64,000 nt of DNA from assembly GCF_030348505.1 (NCBI RefSeq), contig NZ_JAUCFJ010000002.1:1864001-1928000 (forward strand), read 5' to 3'. The stretch comes from Lysinibacillus sp. G4S2. GTDB lineage: Bacteria > Bacillota > Bacilli > Bacillales_A > Planococcaceae. A program made the translations under genes and the position numbers. The notes beneath the pieces were generated by a model. The model was not told the origin of the DNA, searched no databases, and saw only the letters and a program-made list of their open reading frames with translations. This document shows, piece after piece, positions 1-8,775 of the stretch (its first letter is position 1; the number at the start of each line of letters is the position of its first letter).

Positions 1-504
1 AAAAGCCTCTTTATTAAAGCCAGCCATTGGTACCGTATCATAGCCCATGTCTTTTGCTAAAAGCATAATTTGCATGGAAATTAAGCCGGCATCAAATGTA
101 GCAATATTTTTTAGAACTTCTTTAGGAAGGTTTGGATACAGTCTTAATGAGTTTTCAATCATAACATTTTTTGTCGCTTCATCCATATAGCCAAGCTCGA
201 AATTTTTTGTGTAGACTTCTTCTACATTTTTGTACATTTCAGTATCGCCTAATACTGCAATAATGGCAGAGGCAGTTTCCACTTGCTCCTGGTTATTAGC
301 AATTGAGCGTAATTCTTTTTTTACTGCCTCATCTTGGATGACTAAAAAGCGCCAAGGCTGTAGATTGCTTGATGATGGAGCTGTTGTTGCCTCTACAAGT
401 AATTCCTCTAATTCTGCTTGTGGAATTTTATAGTTTGCCTCATATTTACGTACAGATTTACGTTCGTGCATTACTTTATTTAAATAACTTTTTGTTATAG
501 TCAT
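1..504 (-). CDS. Nitroreductase family protein (partial, C-terminus beyond window)
   Basis: FMN-dependent NAD(P)H oxidoreductase of the nitroreductase fold, expected to be cytosolic. The 168 codons present start at the ATG at 504 and run off the left edge, so the C-terminus is missing. Family marks are the N-terminal basic RKSVRKY stretch (residues 15-21), which usually contacts FMN phosphate, and the SSSNLQPW segment (residues 44-51) typical of the FMN-binding loop. Translation stays open and in frame to base 1. The physiological substrate (quinone, nitro compound or flavin) cannot be told from sequence. It is transcribed away from the next gene's terminus and appears monocistronic here. Confidence 0.9.
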   Translation of the reverse strand, partial: MTITKSYLNKVMHERKSVRKYEANYKIPQAELEELLVEATTAPSSSNLQPWRFLVIQDEAVKKELRSIANNQEQVETASAIIAVLGDTEMYKNVEEVYTKNFELGYMDEATKNVMIENSLRLYPNLPKEVLKNIATFDAGLISMQIMLLAKDMGYDTVPMAGFNKEAF

Positions 505-620
505 CGTTAAAAATCTCCCTTATATATGATGAGATTTTACTATACGATAAACTTTTCAATATTCCAAGTAAAATTGCTCGAATTAAAGATTCTTGAATTG
601 AAGAGGTTCCTTATAATTCT

Positions 621-1865
621 TCATCTAATTTTAAAGGATTCATATTCGATGTCTGCAATTGTATTGTAGGATTTTAATTGCTTAGCAAAACGTTTTACCA
701 TTTTTTCTGGACCACACATAAAAATGCTTGTCTTTTCTGGCACTAAAAAATTTTCAAATGATAGCCTGTCCGTTTGGCTAGTATCAATAAAGTTCACGCT
801 GAATTGTTGATTAGTTTTTGCATACGCCTGTAAAAATTCTTTATAGCTAGCATTATCTTGACCATGATACGTGTAAAATAATTCAATATCACGATCGACG
901 GGTTGTGATTGTAAATAGGATAAAAATGGGGTAATGCCTATACCACCTGCTATCCAAATTTGTTGTTGCGTCCCATTGTCAAAGTTTAAATGACCAAATG
1001 GACCATCAAGTGCAATTGGTGTATTCAGTTGGACTGATTCATATACATTTTTTGTAAAATCACCAAGTACCTTAATAGTGACAAATATTTTTTTTCCATC
1101 GCCACCTGAAATAGAAAAGGGATGAGGCGCCTTTTCGAATCCATCTTGCAAAATCTTTATAAAAATAAATTGTCCATGTCGATATGGAATTTTTTTATCA
1201 AGTGTTAGTTCCAGTTCAATAACATTGGAGCCTAATTTTTTGATACCTGTAATGTTGCCTTTATATTTAAAAAACATATCCTGATACATCGTCAACATAT
1301 ATAGTGCTGACATAAATCCAATAGTCGCAGTTATTGCCGTAAAAATTCCTAAAGGGGTAGGCTGGAATAAATCGTATCTGCTTGAAAAATAGGCATGATA
1401 AATTCCAAATGTATAAGGGATTAGCATTAATCGATGAAAGATCCGCCAGTGTTCATATTTTAGGAATTTAGCAAAAAGCGCAATCAAAATAAGTGTTATG
1501 AAACCATATTGGCCAATCGATCCCAGCTCTTTCGCAAATTCGCTGAGCGGAGTTTCTTGTACTTTATCCCAGTCGGGGACTAGATCTTGCAATTGACCAT
1601 GTATAATTACCAATACAAGTGAAAATATTGCTAAACATTTATGATAAAAATAAACATTTTCTAGTCCATGGAACCAACGCTCTAAAATTTTCATTCTTGT
1701 TGCTAACAAAAAGACAAGAAAGAAGCATGTTATGGCCATGCCTCCAATAATGTGACTAAGCCTGTTAACAGCATGGATAGGCTCTATAGGTGTAGCAAAA
1801 TACCACAGTAAAGCACTACTCCCCATAATTAGTATAATAAACAAAATTCCTTTGATAGATTTCAT
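621..1865 (-). CDS. Ferric reductase-like membrane flavocytochrome (FAD/NAD(P)-binding oxidoreductase)
   Basis: A 414-residue protein with an N-terminal ferric-reductase-type membrane domain followed by a ferredoxin-NADP reductase module. Histidines at 75, 89, 144 and 157 lie in hydrophobic segments, as expected for haem ligands. HPFSIS (248-253) is the FAD-contacting motif, GGIGITPF (307-314) the NAD(P) pyrophosphate loop, and CGPEKM (384-389) the C-terminal nucleotide motif. The family moves electrons from NAD(P)H through FAD and haem across the membrane to ferric iron, oxygen or another acceptor. The ATG at 1865 is preferred because a GGAGGT site (1871-1876) precedes it; an in-frame extension to 1985 lacks one. 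Confidence 0.88.
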   Translation of the reverse strand: MKSIKGILFIILIMGSSALLWYFATPIEPIHAVNRLSHIIGGMAITCFFLVFLLATRMKILERWFHGLENVYFYHKCLAIFSLVLVIIHGQLQDLVPDWDKVQETPLSEFAKELGSIGQYGFITLILIALFAKFLKYEHWRIFHRLMLIPYTFGIYHAYFSSRYDLFQPTPLGIFTAITATIGFMSALYMLTMYQDMFFKYKGNITGIKKLGSNVIELELTLDKKIPYRHGQFIFIKILQDGFEKAPHPFSISGGDGKKIFVTIKVLGDFTKNVYESVQLNTPIALDGPFGHLNFDNGTQQQIWIAGGIGITPFLSYLQSQPVDRDIELFYTYHGQDNASYKEFLQAYAKTNQQFSVNFIDTSQTDRLSFENFLVPEKTSIFMCGPEKMVKRFAKQLKSYNTIADIEYESFKIR

Positions 1866-2038
1866 AAATAACCTCCAGTACTCATTTTTATCGCTAATCA
1901 TCCTATATATACAATAAGAACCTGAAATGTTTCTGATATTTTGTTGATATGAAAGCTCTACGATTGATTTCAATCTAATAGACACTAAAGGGTGAATGGA
2001 ATCAAAATATTTGATGGCGAAAAGGGGAGTATACGTTC

Positions 2039-2052
2039 GGAATATATGTTCC
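2039..2052 (+). promoter_or_regulatory. LexA-like palindrome upstream of the YdjM-type gene (weak)
   Basis: The sequence GGAATATATGTTCC is a partial palindrome about 70 bases before the next start codon. It differs from the Bacillus LexA consensus CGAACNNNNGTTCG at three conserved positions. It is recorded because E. coli ydjM, a distant relative of the downstream gene, belongs to the SOS regulon. Regulation by LexA is inference only. Confidence 0.25.
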
Positions 2053-2119
2053 CTTTTGGAGTAGGTTGTGTTAAATTAAGAAGGGTAAAAATATAGAGAC
2101 AAAAGGAGTGGAAGTAATT

Positions 2120-2608
2120 ATGCAAGGGAATACACATATTATTGGAGGCATCACTGCAAGCCTTGCTTTTGCACAAATTTCTAATGATAATCCGCTTGTT
2201 TTAGTAGGAGCAGGCGTTATCGGTGCATTACTTCCAGATATTTGCCATGGTGGTAGCAAAATCGGGAGGAAGTTTCCCATCATTTCAAAAACTGTTAATT
2301 CGCTGTTTGGACATCGTTCCTTTACACATAGTTTGCTTTTTTTAGTTTTGGTTGGGATGCTACTACATACATTTATACCCTACGAATCCGTTTCACTAGG
2401 TATTTTAATAGGGATGGCAAGTCATGTTTTTCTTGATATGGGGACGAAGAAGGGCGTTAAGCTGTTTTTCCCAGTATCGATTTCAGTGCGTTTACCATTT
2501 ACTACAAAAACAGGTAGTAAAGCTGAAAAGGTAGTGTTTATGATGTTAACGTTGCTTTCCATCTATTTTAGTTATGAAATTATTGTTAACTTTATTGATA
2601 CCATATAA
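2120..2608 (+). CDS. YdjM/LexA-binding-type membrane metal-dependent hydrolase (DUF457)
   Basis: A 162-residue polytopic membrane protein of the DUF457/YdjM family, often annotated as metal-dependent hydrolase. Conserved polar residues sit at membrane boundaries: THIIGG (5-10), LLPDICH (37-43) and HRSFTHS (65-71), with a further HVFLDMGT segment, together giving a plausible His/Asp metal site. The start is the ATG at 2120, behind AAGGAG at 2103-2108. A GTG at 2108 overlaps that site and is less likely. The family's substrate is not well established, so the name reflects similarity only. A hairpin terminator follows directly. Confidence 0.85.
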   Translation: MQGNTHIIGGITASLAFAQISNDNPLVLVGAGVIGALLPDICHGGSKIGRKFPIISKTVNSLFGHRSFTHSLLFLVLVGMLLHTFIPYESVSLGILIGMASHVFLDMGTKKGVKLFFPVSISVRLPFTTKTGSKAEKVVFMMLTLLSIYFSYEIIVNFIDTI

Positions 2609-2633
2609 GAAAAGAAACCCAGTAAGTGAGTGA

Positions 2634-2693
2634 AATACTCCTCCTAAGGTAGGCAGATAAAAAATCTGTTTACTAAGGGGGAGTATTTTTTTC
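2634..2693 (+). terminator. Intrinsic terminator after the YdjM-type gene
   Basis: AATACTCCTCCTA pairs with TACTAAGGGGGAGTATT through one mismatch and a bulge, and the right arm runs into a T7 tract. The position is 25 bases after the stop codon. Confidence 0.8.
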
Positions 2694-2915
2694 TGCATTC
2701 AAAGAAGTGAATGTTAGTCACTGTCTACTTAAAAGGGAGTAATCATTATGAAGGATTTTTGGTAGACGTTTTACTATTAACAGTAATGCTTATGAAAAAC
2801 TTCGTCGGGTATGTAAATTTATCTCGTTAGAGCCCTAACTTACAGCCCTCTAAATTGATGCATTTTCGGTATTCCTAAGGAGTTTTTTTCATTAAAAATA
2901 ATCTTAATCTTGCTA

Positions 2916-2946
2916 TTGACCTTTGTGTAACAAAAACCTTTATATT
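2916..2946 (+). promoter_or_regulatory. MerR-type promoter with 19-bp spacer and internal palindrome
   Basis: TTGACC (2916-2921) and TATATT (2941-2946) are separated by 19 bases, longer than the optimal 17 but the hallmark of MerR-activated promoters. The spacer contains the perfect palindrome TTTGT-GTA-ACAAA (2922-2934). The promoter lies 67 bases before the permease that heads a cluster ending in a MerR-family gene (8776-9606), so that protein is the natural candidate activator. The rest of 2694-3012 shows no gene or other recognised element. Confidence 0.7.
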
Positions 2947-3012
2947 CATTATTAATAAAAAGAATTTTCGGAAGATTCTAATTACGAAAACGAAAGAGGG
3001 TGGGTAGCTATT

Positions 3013-4386
3013 ATGAAACGACAAACATTAATGCGAACACTGACTTTGTCTCAAGTTGTATTTTTAGGGATTGCATGGAATAACCCGATGGTATTCTTCA
3101 ATACTTATGGAATCGCAACCGTCACTTCCCAAGGTGTCATCATGGGAGCGTATATCGTCGCCTTTCTTGCAATCCTGTTCACCGCATTTAGTTATGGAAA
3201 GATGGCAAAAGCATTTCCAATTGCCGGTTCTGCTTATACATTCACACAAAAATCAATTAATCCACAACTTGGGTTTCTTATCGGTTGGACAATCATGTTG
3301 GATTATATGTTAACACCAATGGTCACTTGTTTAATGTCTACTGTTTTTTTAAATGCCATGTTCCCTGGAGTCCCTCACGCCCTGTGGATTATCCTCTTAA
3401 CTGCAACTATTGTAATACCTAGCATCTTGGGTGTTAAGTTCACTGCATCCACTGGTAAGATTTTTGTGATTGCACAAATCATATTTGTTTTCATCTTCTG
3501 GATTTTGACGATCAAAAGTTTATTGGCGGGTGCAGGAGCAGGTACGCTTTTCTCTATTCAGCCTTTGTTCAATGCAGAAGTTAAATTGCCTGTGATTTTG
3601 GCAGGAGCGTCCATTCTTTGTTTCAGTTTTCTTGGTTTTGACTCTCTTACTACGTTGTCTGAAGAAACAATCAATCCTGAAAAAACAATTCCTAGAGCGA
3701 TTATCATCATGTTGTTGACAATCGGTGTCCTCTATATCGGATCAGCCTATTTGGCACAATTGGTTCACCCAAGTTTTGCATTTGAAAACACAGATTCTGC
3801 AGCTATGGAAGTTGTCTATTTGGTCGGCGGGAATTTGTTCAAATCTTTATTTGTTACCGCAGTAATTTTAGGGAATTTCTCATCTGGTGTGGCTTCGACT
3901 ACAAGCGCATCCCGTGTGTTGTATGCAATGGGTCGAGATTCTGTACTGCCAAAAAAAATATTTGGGCATATCCATTCACGCTATAAAACACCGTCAACCG
4001 GAATTATTGTAATCGGGGTTATTTCATTACTCGGTATCGTGCTGACACTCGATCAAGTCATTAAGTTTATTAACTTTGGAGCACTTATTGCTTTCGCATC
4101 AGTAAACTTGTCTGTCATTGCTCATTATTTTATTCGGAATCGTAAACGGTCCTCTTTCACCGAATACATGCGTTATCTGGTTATGCCACTAATTGGAGCA
4201 GGATTTACGCTTTGGCTATGGTCTCACTTAGAGGTGGATGCATTGATTCTTGGAGGCATCTGGATGGCAATGGGCATTGGGTATTTAATTTATATGACAA
4301 AGTTTTTCAGACAGGGATTGCCTGAATTCAGTTTCGATAAGGAGATTATTCCTGAAAATGTTCTTTTAGAGGACATAAAAATGTAA
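3013..4386 (+). CDS. APC-family amino acid/polyamine permease, PuuP-like
   Basis: A 457-residue permease with about twelve hydrophobic segments. It resembles the E. coli putrescine importer PuuP over its whole length as I remember that protein, including YGKMAKAFPIAGSAYTF and KSINPQLGFLIGW in the N-terminal half and CFSFLGFDSLTTLSEE centrally. PuuP-type proteins import putrescine by ion symport; related APC carriers take other amines or amino acids. The gene opens a cluster with aldehyde and alcohol dehydrogenases and a ureohydrolase, which supports an amine or guanidino substrate such as agmatine or putrescine. The start follows GAGGGTGG. Substrate assignment is inference. Confidence 0.9.
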   Translation: MKRQTLMRTLTLSQVVFLGIAWNNPMVFFNTYGIATVTSQGVIMGAYIVAFLAILFTAFSYGKMAKAFPIAGSAYTFTQKSINPQLGFLIGWTIMLDYMLTPMVTCLMSTVFLNAMFPGVPHALWIILLTATIVIPSILGVKFTASTGKIFVIAQIIFVFIFWILTIKSLLAGAGAGTLFSIQPLFNAEVKLPVILAGASILCFSFLGFDSLTTLSEETINPEKTIPRAIIIMLLTIGVLYIGSAYLAQLVHPSFAFENTDSAAMEVVYLVGGNLFKSLFVTAVILGNFSSGVASTTSASRVLYAMGRDSVLPKKIFGHIHSRYKTPSTGIIVIGVISLLGIVLTLDQVIKFINFGALIAFASVNLSVIAHYFIRNRKRSSFTEYMRYLVMPLIGAGFTLWLWSHLEVDALILGGIWMAMGIGYLIYMTKFFRQGLPEFSFDKEIIPENVLLEDIKM

Positions 4387-4507
4387 AGGCTTACATGGAA
4401 TGATTCTCGTGTTATTTTGCAGGTAGGATATGCAATTGAAAGGGGTGAGGTTATTCACGGCAAGGCTGAATTTCAAAAATGAAACAGCTTTATTCAAGGT
4501 TAAGAAA

Positions 4508-4543
4508 CTCCTACCGCTTATTGTAATCTCTTGTTTTGTAGGA
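4508..4543 (+). other. Inverted repeat between permease and aldehyde dehydrogenase genes
   Basis: CTCCTAC (4508-4514) and GTAGGAG (4537-4543) are perfect 7-base arms around a 22-base loop. There is no T tract, so this may be an mRNA processing or stability element rather than a terminator. It sits in the 212-base gap that separates the first two genes of the cluster. Confidence 0.4.
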
Positions 4544-4598
4544 GAGGTTAAATGTGCATTTAAATAAAATAGGACTAATTAATTGGGAGGTTAGTAGA

Positions 4599-6089
4599 AT
4601 GCTAAATTTAAAATTATTTATTAATGGTAAATTGTTTATTAATGGTAAATGGTCAGATTCTGTGAACGAGGAAAAACGTACTATTATCAACCCAGCAAAT
4701 AACGAAGTGATTGCAGAGGTATCGAGAGCAAGTGTTGAAGAAACGAGGGATGCCATTGATGCAGCTCGTAATGCATTTGATTCAGGTATTTGGTCAGAGA
4801 TGCCGGCTTCTGAAAGAGCATCCTATTTATTCAAAATTGCGGATAAACTGGAGGAGAATGCATCTGAGCTGAGTACACTTGAAATGTTGAATACAGGAAA
4901 GCCTCTTAGGGAAGCAGAGTTCGATATTGGGGATGCTGTCAGTTGTTTCCGATATTATGGCGGCCTCATCACTAAACCAAACGGTCAAACGTATTCCGTT
5001 GCCGACCCGGTACAGGGGCTGATTGTTCGTGAACCTGTAGGTGTATGTGGTCTAATTGCTCCTTGGAATTTCCCATTATTGACAGGAGCGTGGAAAATTG
5101 CGCCTGCGCTTGCAGCGGGAAATACAATTGTGTTCAAGCCATCGGAGTTAACACCAATTACGACTATTAAGCTCTTCGAAATTCTTGAAGAAGTAGGGAT
5201 TCCGGCGGGCGTTGCGAATTTGGTAACCGGAGGAGGTTCGACTGTCGGTAATGAATTGGCTGAAAGCGATAAAGTCGATATGGTTTCATTTACTGGCAGT
5301 ACAACAGTAGGTAGATCAATCATGCAAGCAGCGTCAGGAAATATTAAGAAAATTGCTCTCGAATTAGGTGGTAAGTCGCCGAATATCGTCTTCGCTGACG
5401 CAGATTTTGAAACAGCAGTCGACTATGCGCTTTTTGGAATATTTATGAACGCGGGTCAAGTATGTAATTCAGGATCGCGTTTGCTCCTTGAAGAAAGCAT
5501 CCATGACAAGTTCGTTGAAAGCCTAATTAGTAAAGCGAAAAAAATACGTGTCGGTCGTGGTGATGATCCTGAGACTCAAATGGGTGCTCTTGTTGGTGAA
5601 GATCATATGAACACAGTGCTAAATTATATTCAAATCGGCATTGATGAAGGTGCGAATTTGGTTTGTGGCGGAAAACGGATTACAAGTGGAGGGCTTGATC
5701 GTGGTTATTTTGTCGAGCCGACAATATTTGTAGATACAACGCCTGACATGAAAATTGTCCAAGAGGAGATATTCGGCCCTGTGCTAGTTGTTCAAAAGTT
5801 CAAAGATGAAGCGGAGGCTATCAAGCTCGCGAATGATACGCCATACGGTCTTGCAGCTGGGGTATTCTCTCAAGATGGTGCTAAAGCTTTAAGGGTTATT
5901 AAAAAAGTTAGAGCAGGTATTACATCCATTAATGCATACAATCTTGCTTACAACGAAGCCCCATGGGGAGGATATAAGCAGAGCGGACTCGGTCGTGGAT
6001 TAGGCACTTTCGGTTTGGATGAATTTTCGGAAGTGAAACAAATAAATATCAATTTAGAAGTCAGTCCAACTAATTGGTTTGAAGATTGA
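4599..6089 (+). CDS. NAD(P)-dependent aldehyde dehydrogenase (betaine/aminoaldehyde type)
   Basis: A 496-residue aldehyde dehydrogenase. The family catalytic set is present: Asn157 in APWN, Glu255 in ELGGKSPN and the nucleophile Cys289 in GQVCNSGSR. The sequence is closest in feel to GbsA/BetB and PuuC-type enzymes, which oxidise betaine aldehyde or aminoaldehydes to acids. The ATG at 4599 follows GGGAGG (4585-4590). Residues 6-17 read LFINGK twice, an 18-bp tandem duplication at the N-terminus. Together with the next gene it would take an alcohol through an aldehyde to an acid. Confidence 0.93.
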   Translation: MLNLKLFINGKLFINGKWSDSVNEEKRTIINPANNEVIAEVSRASVEETRDAIDAARNAFDSGIWSEMPASERASYLFKIADKLEENASELSTLEMLNTGKPLREAEFDIGDAVSCFRYYGGLITKPNGQTYSVADPVQGLIVREPVGVCGLIAPWNFPLLTGAWKIAPALAAGNTIVFKPSELTPITTIKLFEILEEVGIPAGVANLVTGGGSTVGNELAESDKVDMVSFTGSTTVGRSIMQAASGNIKKIALELGGKSPNIVFADADFETAVDYALFGIFMNAGQVCNSGSRLLLEESIHDKFVESLISKAKKIRVGRGDDPETQMGALVGEDHMNTVLNYIQIGIDEGANLVCGGKRITSGGLDRGYFVEPTIFVDTTPDMKIVQEEIFGPVLVVQKFKDEAEAIKLANDTPYGLAAGVFSQDGAKALRVIKKVRAGITSINAYNLAYNEAPWGGYKQSGLGRGLGTFGLDEFSEVKQININLEVSPTNWFED

Positions 6090-6160
6090 CAAACAAAACA
6101 AAGAGAGTCATGTAAGAGTACTTCGTTTGCATTATGAATAATTGAAAGGGGAAATGTTTG

Positions 6161-7342
6161 ATGGTATGGGATTTTAATTTTAACTTACCGACTTCTATTG
6201 AGTTTGGTAACGGGACAGTTAACAACGTTGGGAAAAGAGCGAAAGAACTAGGTGGTAAAAAGGCGCTAATCATTACTGATAAAGGGCTAGCACAAACGGG
6301 GATTTTAAAAAGGGTAACAGATTCATTGGAACAGGAAGGGATTCCTTTTCTTGTTTATGATGAAATTACACCGAATCCGAAAGACGTGGATTGTGTAAAA
6401 GCCTATGAACAATTCAAAGGCGAAAATATCGATTTGTTGTTAGGTCTTGGTGGTGGAAGTTCAATGGATACTGCTAAAGCAATCGGGGTACTTTTTACAC
6501 ATGAGGGGGAGCTTAAAGATCGCTATGGTTTCAATCTGTTGGAGCGCGATATTACACCTCTTATTTGTATCCCAACCACTTCAGGTACAGGTAGTGAGGT
6601 GACGACAGGGTCTGTTATCACAGATACGATTACTAAACAGAAAGAAGCTATACTTGATATTAAATTAGCTCCAAAATTGGCGATTGTGGACCCTGAATTG
6701 ACGCTGTCTTTGCCTAAATCAATTACAGCTGCTACTGGAATGGATGCATTGACGCATGCAATCGAAGCTTATACAAGCAATATTGCTGAACCGATTTCTG
6801 ATGCACTCAGTCTTTATGCGATTGAAATCATTGCTAAGTATCTTCCACTCGCTGTAGAGGATGGTAACAATTTAGAAGCAAGACAAAACATGCTTGTAGG
6901 AAGCTTGATTGCAGGTATGGCGTTTACGCACGCCGATCTAGGTGCGGTCCATGCAATGGCGGAACCGCTTGGAGGGCTGTATGACACACCACATGGAGTG
7001 GCAAATTCCATCTTCCTGCCTCATGTATTTGAATATAATATTTCGTCCAACCCGGAAAAACATGCGACAGTTGCGTTGAAACTTGGAGCAACCGCGGAAG
7101 GGAAAACGCAAGAGGAAATTGCCCAAGAAGGTGTTGTATTGTTGCATGAACTTGCAAGTGAAATTGGCATTCCGCAATTCCGAGATTTAGATAATGTTAA
7201 CCCTGATGATTTTGATTTTCTTGCTGAAGGGGCATTTAATCATTTGTGTACAATTACAAATTCTCGTAAATTATCGAAAGATGACTACTTGAAATTGTTC
7301 CAAAAAACTTATGAGATGGAAATGAAACATTCATGTCAATAA
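6161..7342 (+). CDS. Iron-containing (group III) alcohol dehydrogenase
   Basis: A 393-residue type III alcohol dehydrogenase. GLGGGSSMDTAK is the nucleotide-binding loop. Metal-ligand regions are visible in DALTHAIEAY and in the histidine-rich HADLGAVHAMAEPLGGLYD and TPHGVANSIFLPHV segments. Members such as GbsB and 1,3-propanediol dehydrogenase interconvert alcohols and aldehydes with NAD. The ATG at 6161 follows AAAGGGGA; a TTG sits one codon earlier. Pairing with a GbsA-like aldehyde dehydrogenase recalls the gbsAB arrangement, but the PuuP-like permease and ureohydrolase next to it point away from choline. Confidence 0.92.
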   Translation: MVWDFNFNLPTSIEFGNGTVNNVGKRAKELGGKKALIITDKGLAQTGILKRVTDSLEQEGIPFLVYDEITPNPKDVDCVKAYEQFKGENIDLLLGLGGGSSMDTAKAIGVLFTHEGELKDRYGFNLLERDITPLICIPTTSGTGSEVTTGSVITDTITKQKEAILDIKLAPKLAIVDPELTLSLPKSITAATGMDALTHAIEAYTSNIAEPISDALSLYAIEIIAKYLPLAVEDGNNLEARQNMLVGSLIAGMAFTHADLGAVHAMAEPLGGLYDTPHGVANSIFLPHVFEYNISSNPEKHATVALKLGATAEGKTQEEIAQEGVVLLHELASEIGIPQFRDLDNVNPDDFDFLAEGAFNHLCTITNSRKLSKDDYLKLFQKTYEMEMKHSCQ

Positions 7343-7413
7343 CCTCAGAATACGCTGTAGGGTTCAGACGCATTATACCTAGGCAAGATTGATTGATAGT
7401 AGGGGGGATAATG

Positions 7414-8403
7414 ATGGTTAATCATGATGAGAAACAATTTTTGAATCTGCCATTTACAGGGATTTGTACGTTTGGAAAATATCCGATTTGCGCAGATTTG
7501 GACCAGCTGGATGCCGATGTAGCGGTCATAGGGGTGCCGAATGATATGGGCACCCAATGGAAATCGGGTGCAAGAATGGGACCGCGGGGAATTAGGGAGG
7601 GTTCGACGTTATACAGTTTCGGATTAGAAGGTGCTTATGACATTGAAAATGATATCATGTATCTCGGGCCAGATTGGAAAGTGGTGGATTGCGGCGATGT
7701 CGATATGGTTCATGGAGATCTCTTGCAATGTCACGAAAATACAGAAGAAGCGATCCGTAAAATTGTTTCGCAAGGAGCTATGCCAGTAGTTCTAGGGGGA
7801 GACCACTCTATCACGGCCGCGGTAGGAAAAGGACTGGAAGATTTAGGTCCATTTCATGTCATTCAAATTGATGCTCATCTAGATTGGGCGGATCACCGCT
7901 CAGGAATGCGATATGGCCATGGAAGCTGCATCCGTCGTTTATCAGAGATGGATCATGTACAGAAAATATTCCAATTAGGTATTCGTGGAATTAGCAGCAG
8001 TAAAAAAGAGGATGTTGATGCTGCAAGAGATTACGGTAGCGTGATCCTATCTCCACGCCAGATGAGAAAAATGGGAATTGAAGAAGTGCTGGAACAAATA
8101 CCAGCTGGAGAAAAATATTATGTGACAATTGATATCGATGGACTAGATCCATCAATCGCTCCAGGGACTGGTACACCTTCCCCTGGTGGCCTTCTTTACG
8201 ATGAAGTAAACGAAATACTGGAAGGGATTGCAAAAAGGGGAGAAGTGATTGGATTCGATTTAGTCGAAGTGGCGCCTCCTTATGATCCTACCGGCATAAC
8301 AGGACAAGTAGCGGCTCGCATCATGCTGGATTTGCTCAGCTATGTCTTAAAAGAGAAAGAGAATAAAAAGTATGCAAAAAAAATGGTTGTTGAACTGAAA
8401 TAA
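7414..8403 (+). CDS. Ureohydrolase (agmatinase/guanidino-acid hydrolase family)
   Basis: A 329-residue arginase/agmatinase-fold enzyme that would release urea from a guanidino compound using a binuclear metal site. All six ligands are present: His131 in GGDHS, Asp153, His155 and Asp157 in DAHLDW, and Asp240 and Asp242 in TIDIDGLDPS; Glu285 lies in the conserved DLVEV segment. The residues after DAHLD differ from the usual agmatinase DAHTDT, so the substrate may not be agmatine. ATGs at 7411 and 7414 are possible; 7414 has better spacing from AGGGGGG (7401-7407). The intergenic DNA before it holds a decayed repeat. Confidence 0.88.
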   Translation: MVNHDEKQFLNLPFTGICTFGKYPICADLDQLDADVAVIGVPNDMGTQWKSGARMGPRGIREGSTLYSFGLEGAYDIENDIMYLGPDWKVVDCGDVDMVHGDLLQCHENTEEAIRKIVSQGAMPVVLGGDHSITAAVGKGLEDLGPFHVIQIDAHLDWADHRSGMRYGHGSCIRRLSEMDHVQKIFQLGIRGISSSKKEDVDAARDYGSVILSPRQMRKMGIEEVLEQIPAGEKYYVTIDIDGLDPSIAPGTGTPSPGGLLYDEVNEILEGIAKRGEVIGFDLVEVAPPYDPTGITGQVAARIMLDLLSYVLKEKENKKYAKKMVVELK

Positions 8404-8576
8404 AGCGTTCAGAATTTTACTTGACAAATAGTCAGAAAAGATTGCATAGTTTGAATTATAGGTTCGCTGAAAAGTCAAACTGAAGATTCAATCAACTTGT
8501 AAAGGTATGCTAATTGACTTTTGGAGAAATTAAAGTAGGCGAGAAAATAATTCAGGATATTACGTATTACTAATTT

Positions 8577-8655
8577 TAACTTCTTTCAGTGGATGTCCAA
8601 ACACCCACTGAAAGAAGTTAAAGGCTCTAGACGCAATTATGCCGAGGCATAATTG
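8577..8655. repeat. Dispersed hairpin repeat, family A (clean copy)
   Basis: Two inverted repeats in tandem. The first has perfect 16-base arms (8577-8592 and 8605-8620) around the loop ATGTCCAAACAC. The second has perfect 10-base arms (8634-8643 and 8646-8655) around GA, containing ATGCCGAGGCAT. Related modules occur near 7365, 9788-9875, 12150-12240, 18211-18345, 27365-27534 and 60176-60219. This copy lies between the ureohydrolase and the MerR gene. Confidence 0.85.
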
Positions 8656-8744
8656 ATGAAGATTGTAGAGTGTGTGGTAAGCTAATCGAACCTCAAATTA
8701 TTAAAAATGGTAAGTTTTTCTATATTACTACTATAAAATTTTAG
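8655..8744 (+). pseudogene. Possible zinc-ribbon gene remnant
   Basis: Directly after the repeat one frame reads about 29 codons ending at TAG (8742-8744). It begins DEDCRVCGKLIEPQ and so contains a CxxCGK knuckle typical of small zinc ribbons. There is no start codon with a ribosome site and no second cysteine pair. It is best read as a fragment of a lost gene. The remainder of the gap 8404-8775 also holds AAAAGTCAA and TTGACTTTT arms (about 8474 and 8515) without a T tract. Confidence 0.3.
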
Positions 8745-8775
8745 CAGTCTATAAATTTTTTAGGAGGTAAGCTGA

